Below, in pieces: positions 20,873 to 21,773 of a DNA stretch of 21,773 bases (position 1 is its first letter; the number at the start of each line of letters is the position of its first letter). A program made the translations under genes and the position numbers. The notes under the pieces are model-generated. The model worked only from the letters and a program-made list of their open reading frames with translations, was not told where the DNA came from and did no database searches. The DNA is from CAZBEJ01 sp964521305 (GTDB lineage Bacteria; Patescibacteriota; Microgenomatia; UBA1406; GWC2-37-13). The stretch lies in the NCBI GenBank assembly GCA_964521305.1, contig CAZFQZ010000015.1, positions 1-21,773 of the forward strand. The letters are read 5' to 3'.

Positions 20873-21773
20873 ATGAAAAACTCTGATATTCCCGCCGACG
20901 TTCCGGCAGAATTTAAAGACGAGTATATTAAAAACTATTCTTTAGCGACACATGATAGCGGCAGGCTTATGCTGTTTGCAGGCGACCAGAAAATAGAGCA
21001 TCTGAACAAGGATTTTTACGGTGAAGGGATTGCGGAAGATGACGCAGACCCGATACATCTTTTTAACATCGCGGGCAAAGCGAAAATTGGTGTGTTTGCA
21101 ACCCAGTTGGGGCTGGTGGCAAAATACGGGAAAGATTATCCGGATATTCCCTACCTGATCAAACTCAACTCCAAAACAAATCTGGTGAAAAAGGACCAAC
21201 AGGATCCGAGAAGCCCTTTGTTGTACCCGGTGGAATCGGCTGTCGTGGAGTTTAAGAAAAACAGCGGCCTGAATATCGTCGGAGTCGGATTTACCATTTA
21301 TCTTGGCAGCGAATTCGAAGGTGAAATGATGCAGGATGCCGTCCGGTCAGTATATCTTGCCCATAAGCACGGATTTATCAGCGTCTTATGGATCTATCCG
21401 AGAGGTAAAGCCGTGGAAGACGAAAAAAATCCCGATCTCATTGCCGGAGCAGCGGGAGTAGCGGCATGCCTTGGATCGGATTTCGTCAAAGTGAATCCCC
21501 CAAAAAAAGAAGGCACAGACTCGGCGGAGCTTTTGAAACAGGCGGTGAAGGCAGCGGGAAGAACAAAATTGGTTTGCGCCGGCGGTTCTTCGACCGACGT
21601 CGAAAAATTCCTTACCGGACTATATAAACAAATCCATGTAGGCGGCGCGTCAGGCAATGCAACCGGAAGAAATATCCACCAAAAACCGCTTAAGGAAGCA
21701 ATACGGTTCTGTAATGCGATATACGCCATCACCGTTGAAAACAAATCCGTAGCTGACGCAATGAAAATATATA
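20873..21773 (+). CDS. class I fructose-bisphosphate aldolase, archaeal/DhnA type (partial, runs off the edge)
   Basis: The first 300 codons of an open frame with no stop before the window end. It looks like the DeoC/FbaB superfamily (PF01791), the DhnA-type class I aldolase that splits or forms fructose 1,6-bisphosphate through a lysine Schiff base. Landmarks: LMLFAGDQKIEHL (Asp38, in place of the FDQGxEHG motif), VLWIYPRG, GSDFVKVNPP with the probable Schiff-base Lys206, LVCAGGSS (phosphate site) and GGASGNATGRNIHQ (second phosphate site and family signature). I chose the ATG at 20873 because it follows a strong promoter and gives the whole family N-terminus. Substrate could differ (other sugar phosphates), since only motifs are visible. 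Upstream repeats suggest regulated expression. Confidence 0.85.
   Translation, partial: MKNSDIPADVPAEFKDEYIKNYSLATHDSGRLMLFAGDQKIEHLNKDFYGEGIAEDDADPIHLFNIAGKAKIGVFATQLGLVAKYGKDYPDIPYLIKLNSKTNLVKKDQQDPRSPLLYPVESAVVEFKKNSGLNIVGVGFTIYLGSEFEGEMMQDAVRSVYLAHKHGFISVLWIYPRGKAVEDEKNPDLIAGAAGVAACLGSDFVKVNPPKKEGTDSAELLKQAVKAAGRTKLVCAGGSSTDVEKFLTGLYKQIHVGGASGNATGRNIHQKPLKEAIRFCNAIYAITVENKSVADAMKIY

Overview
The window reads as a chromosomal segment of a bacterium with a compact, moderately AT-rich genome. My best guess is a member of the Candidate Phyla Radiation (Patescibacteria), perhaps the Microgenomates group. That placement is inference from gene content: a ClpB without its N-terminal domain, an ECF sigma factor upstream of secreted Glucodextran_B-like and DUF5666-like proteins, a GldA/GldF/GldG-type ABC set, an adenosine-specific kinase, an archaeal-type class I aldolase, in-frame low-complexity insertions, and very short intergenic gaps. 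The genetic code looks standard: TGA ends gltX, and all three stop codons are used. I see no insertion sequence, prophage, rRNA or CRISPR array.

Layout. 1-910 holds tRNA-Gln and a ribbon-helix-helix/PIN toxin-antitoxin pair behind a consensus promoter that is fused to a palindromic operator. 920-2766 (minus) is an operon of an alpha/beta hydrolase, a Bcp/PrxQ peroxiredoxin and a membrane-anchored protein. 2852-3358 (plus) is a secreted protein with Yx(F/Y)xxD repeats. 3441-5619 (minus) is an ECF sigma factor, a two-TM partner and two exported proteins. 5685-6548 (plus) is era. 6545-9541 (minus) is gltX followed by two PD-(D/E)XK nucleases that keep cysteines typical of Fe-S nucleases. 9621-12516 (minus) is a Gld-type ABC set. 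A beta-propeller membrane protein, superoxide dismutase and trmD follow, up to 15972. 16031-19904 (plus) is yidD, clpB with a CIRCE operator, and a polytopic membrane protein. 19942-21773 holds an adenosine-specific kinase, an opposing O6-alkylguanine-DNA alkyltransferase, and a class I fructose-bisphosphate aldolase that runs off the window edge.

The strongest recurring signal is regulatory. About ten genes have a sigma70-type -10 hexamer ending exactly 6 or 8 bases before the start codon, several with a -35 exactly 17 bases further upstream, and no Shine-Dalgarno sequence. These mRNAs would be leaderless or carry only 1-2 leader bases. The exceptions are informative. The Yx(F/Y)xxD protein and the DUF5666-like protein have ribosome binding sites, whereas clpB, sod and the aldolase have real leaders that carry inverted repeats or operators.

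Taken together, the window mixes housekeeping genes (era, gltX, trmD, yidD) with stress defence (Bcp, SOD, ClpB, alkyltransferase) and envelope or exported functions (ECF sigma operon, ABC set, propeller protein). No single new system is proven. The best candidates are the ECF-sigma envelope operon, the tandem nuclease pair attached to gltX, and the leaderless promoter architecture.
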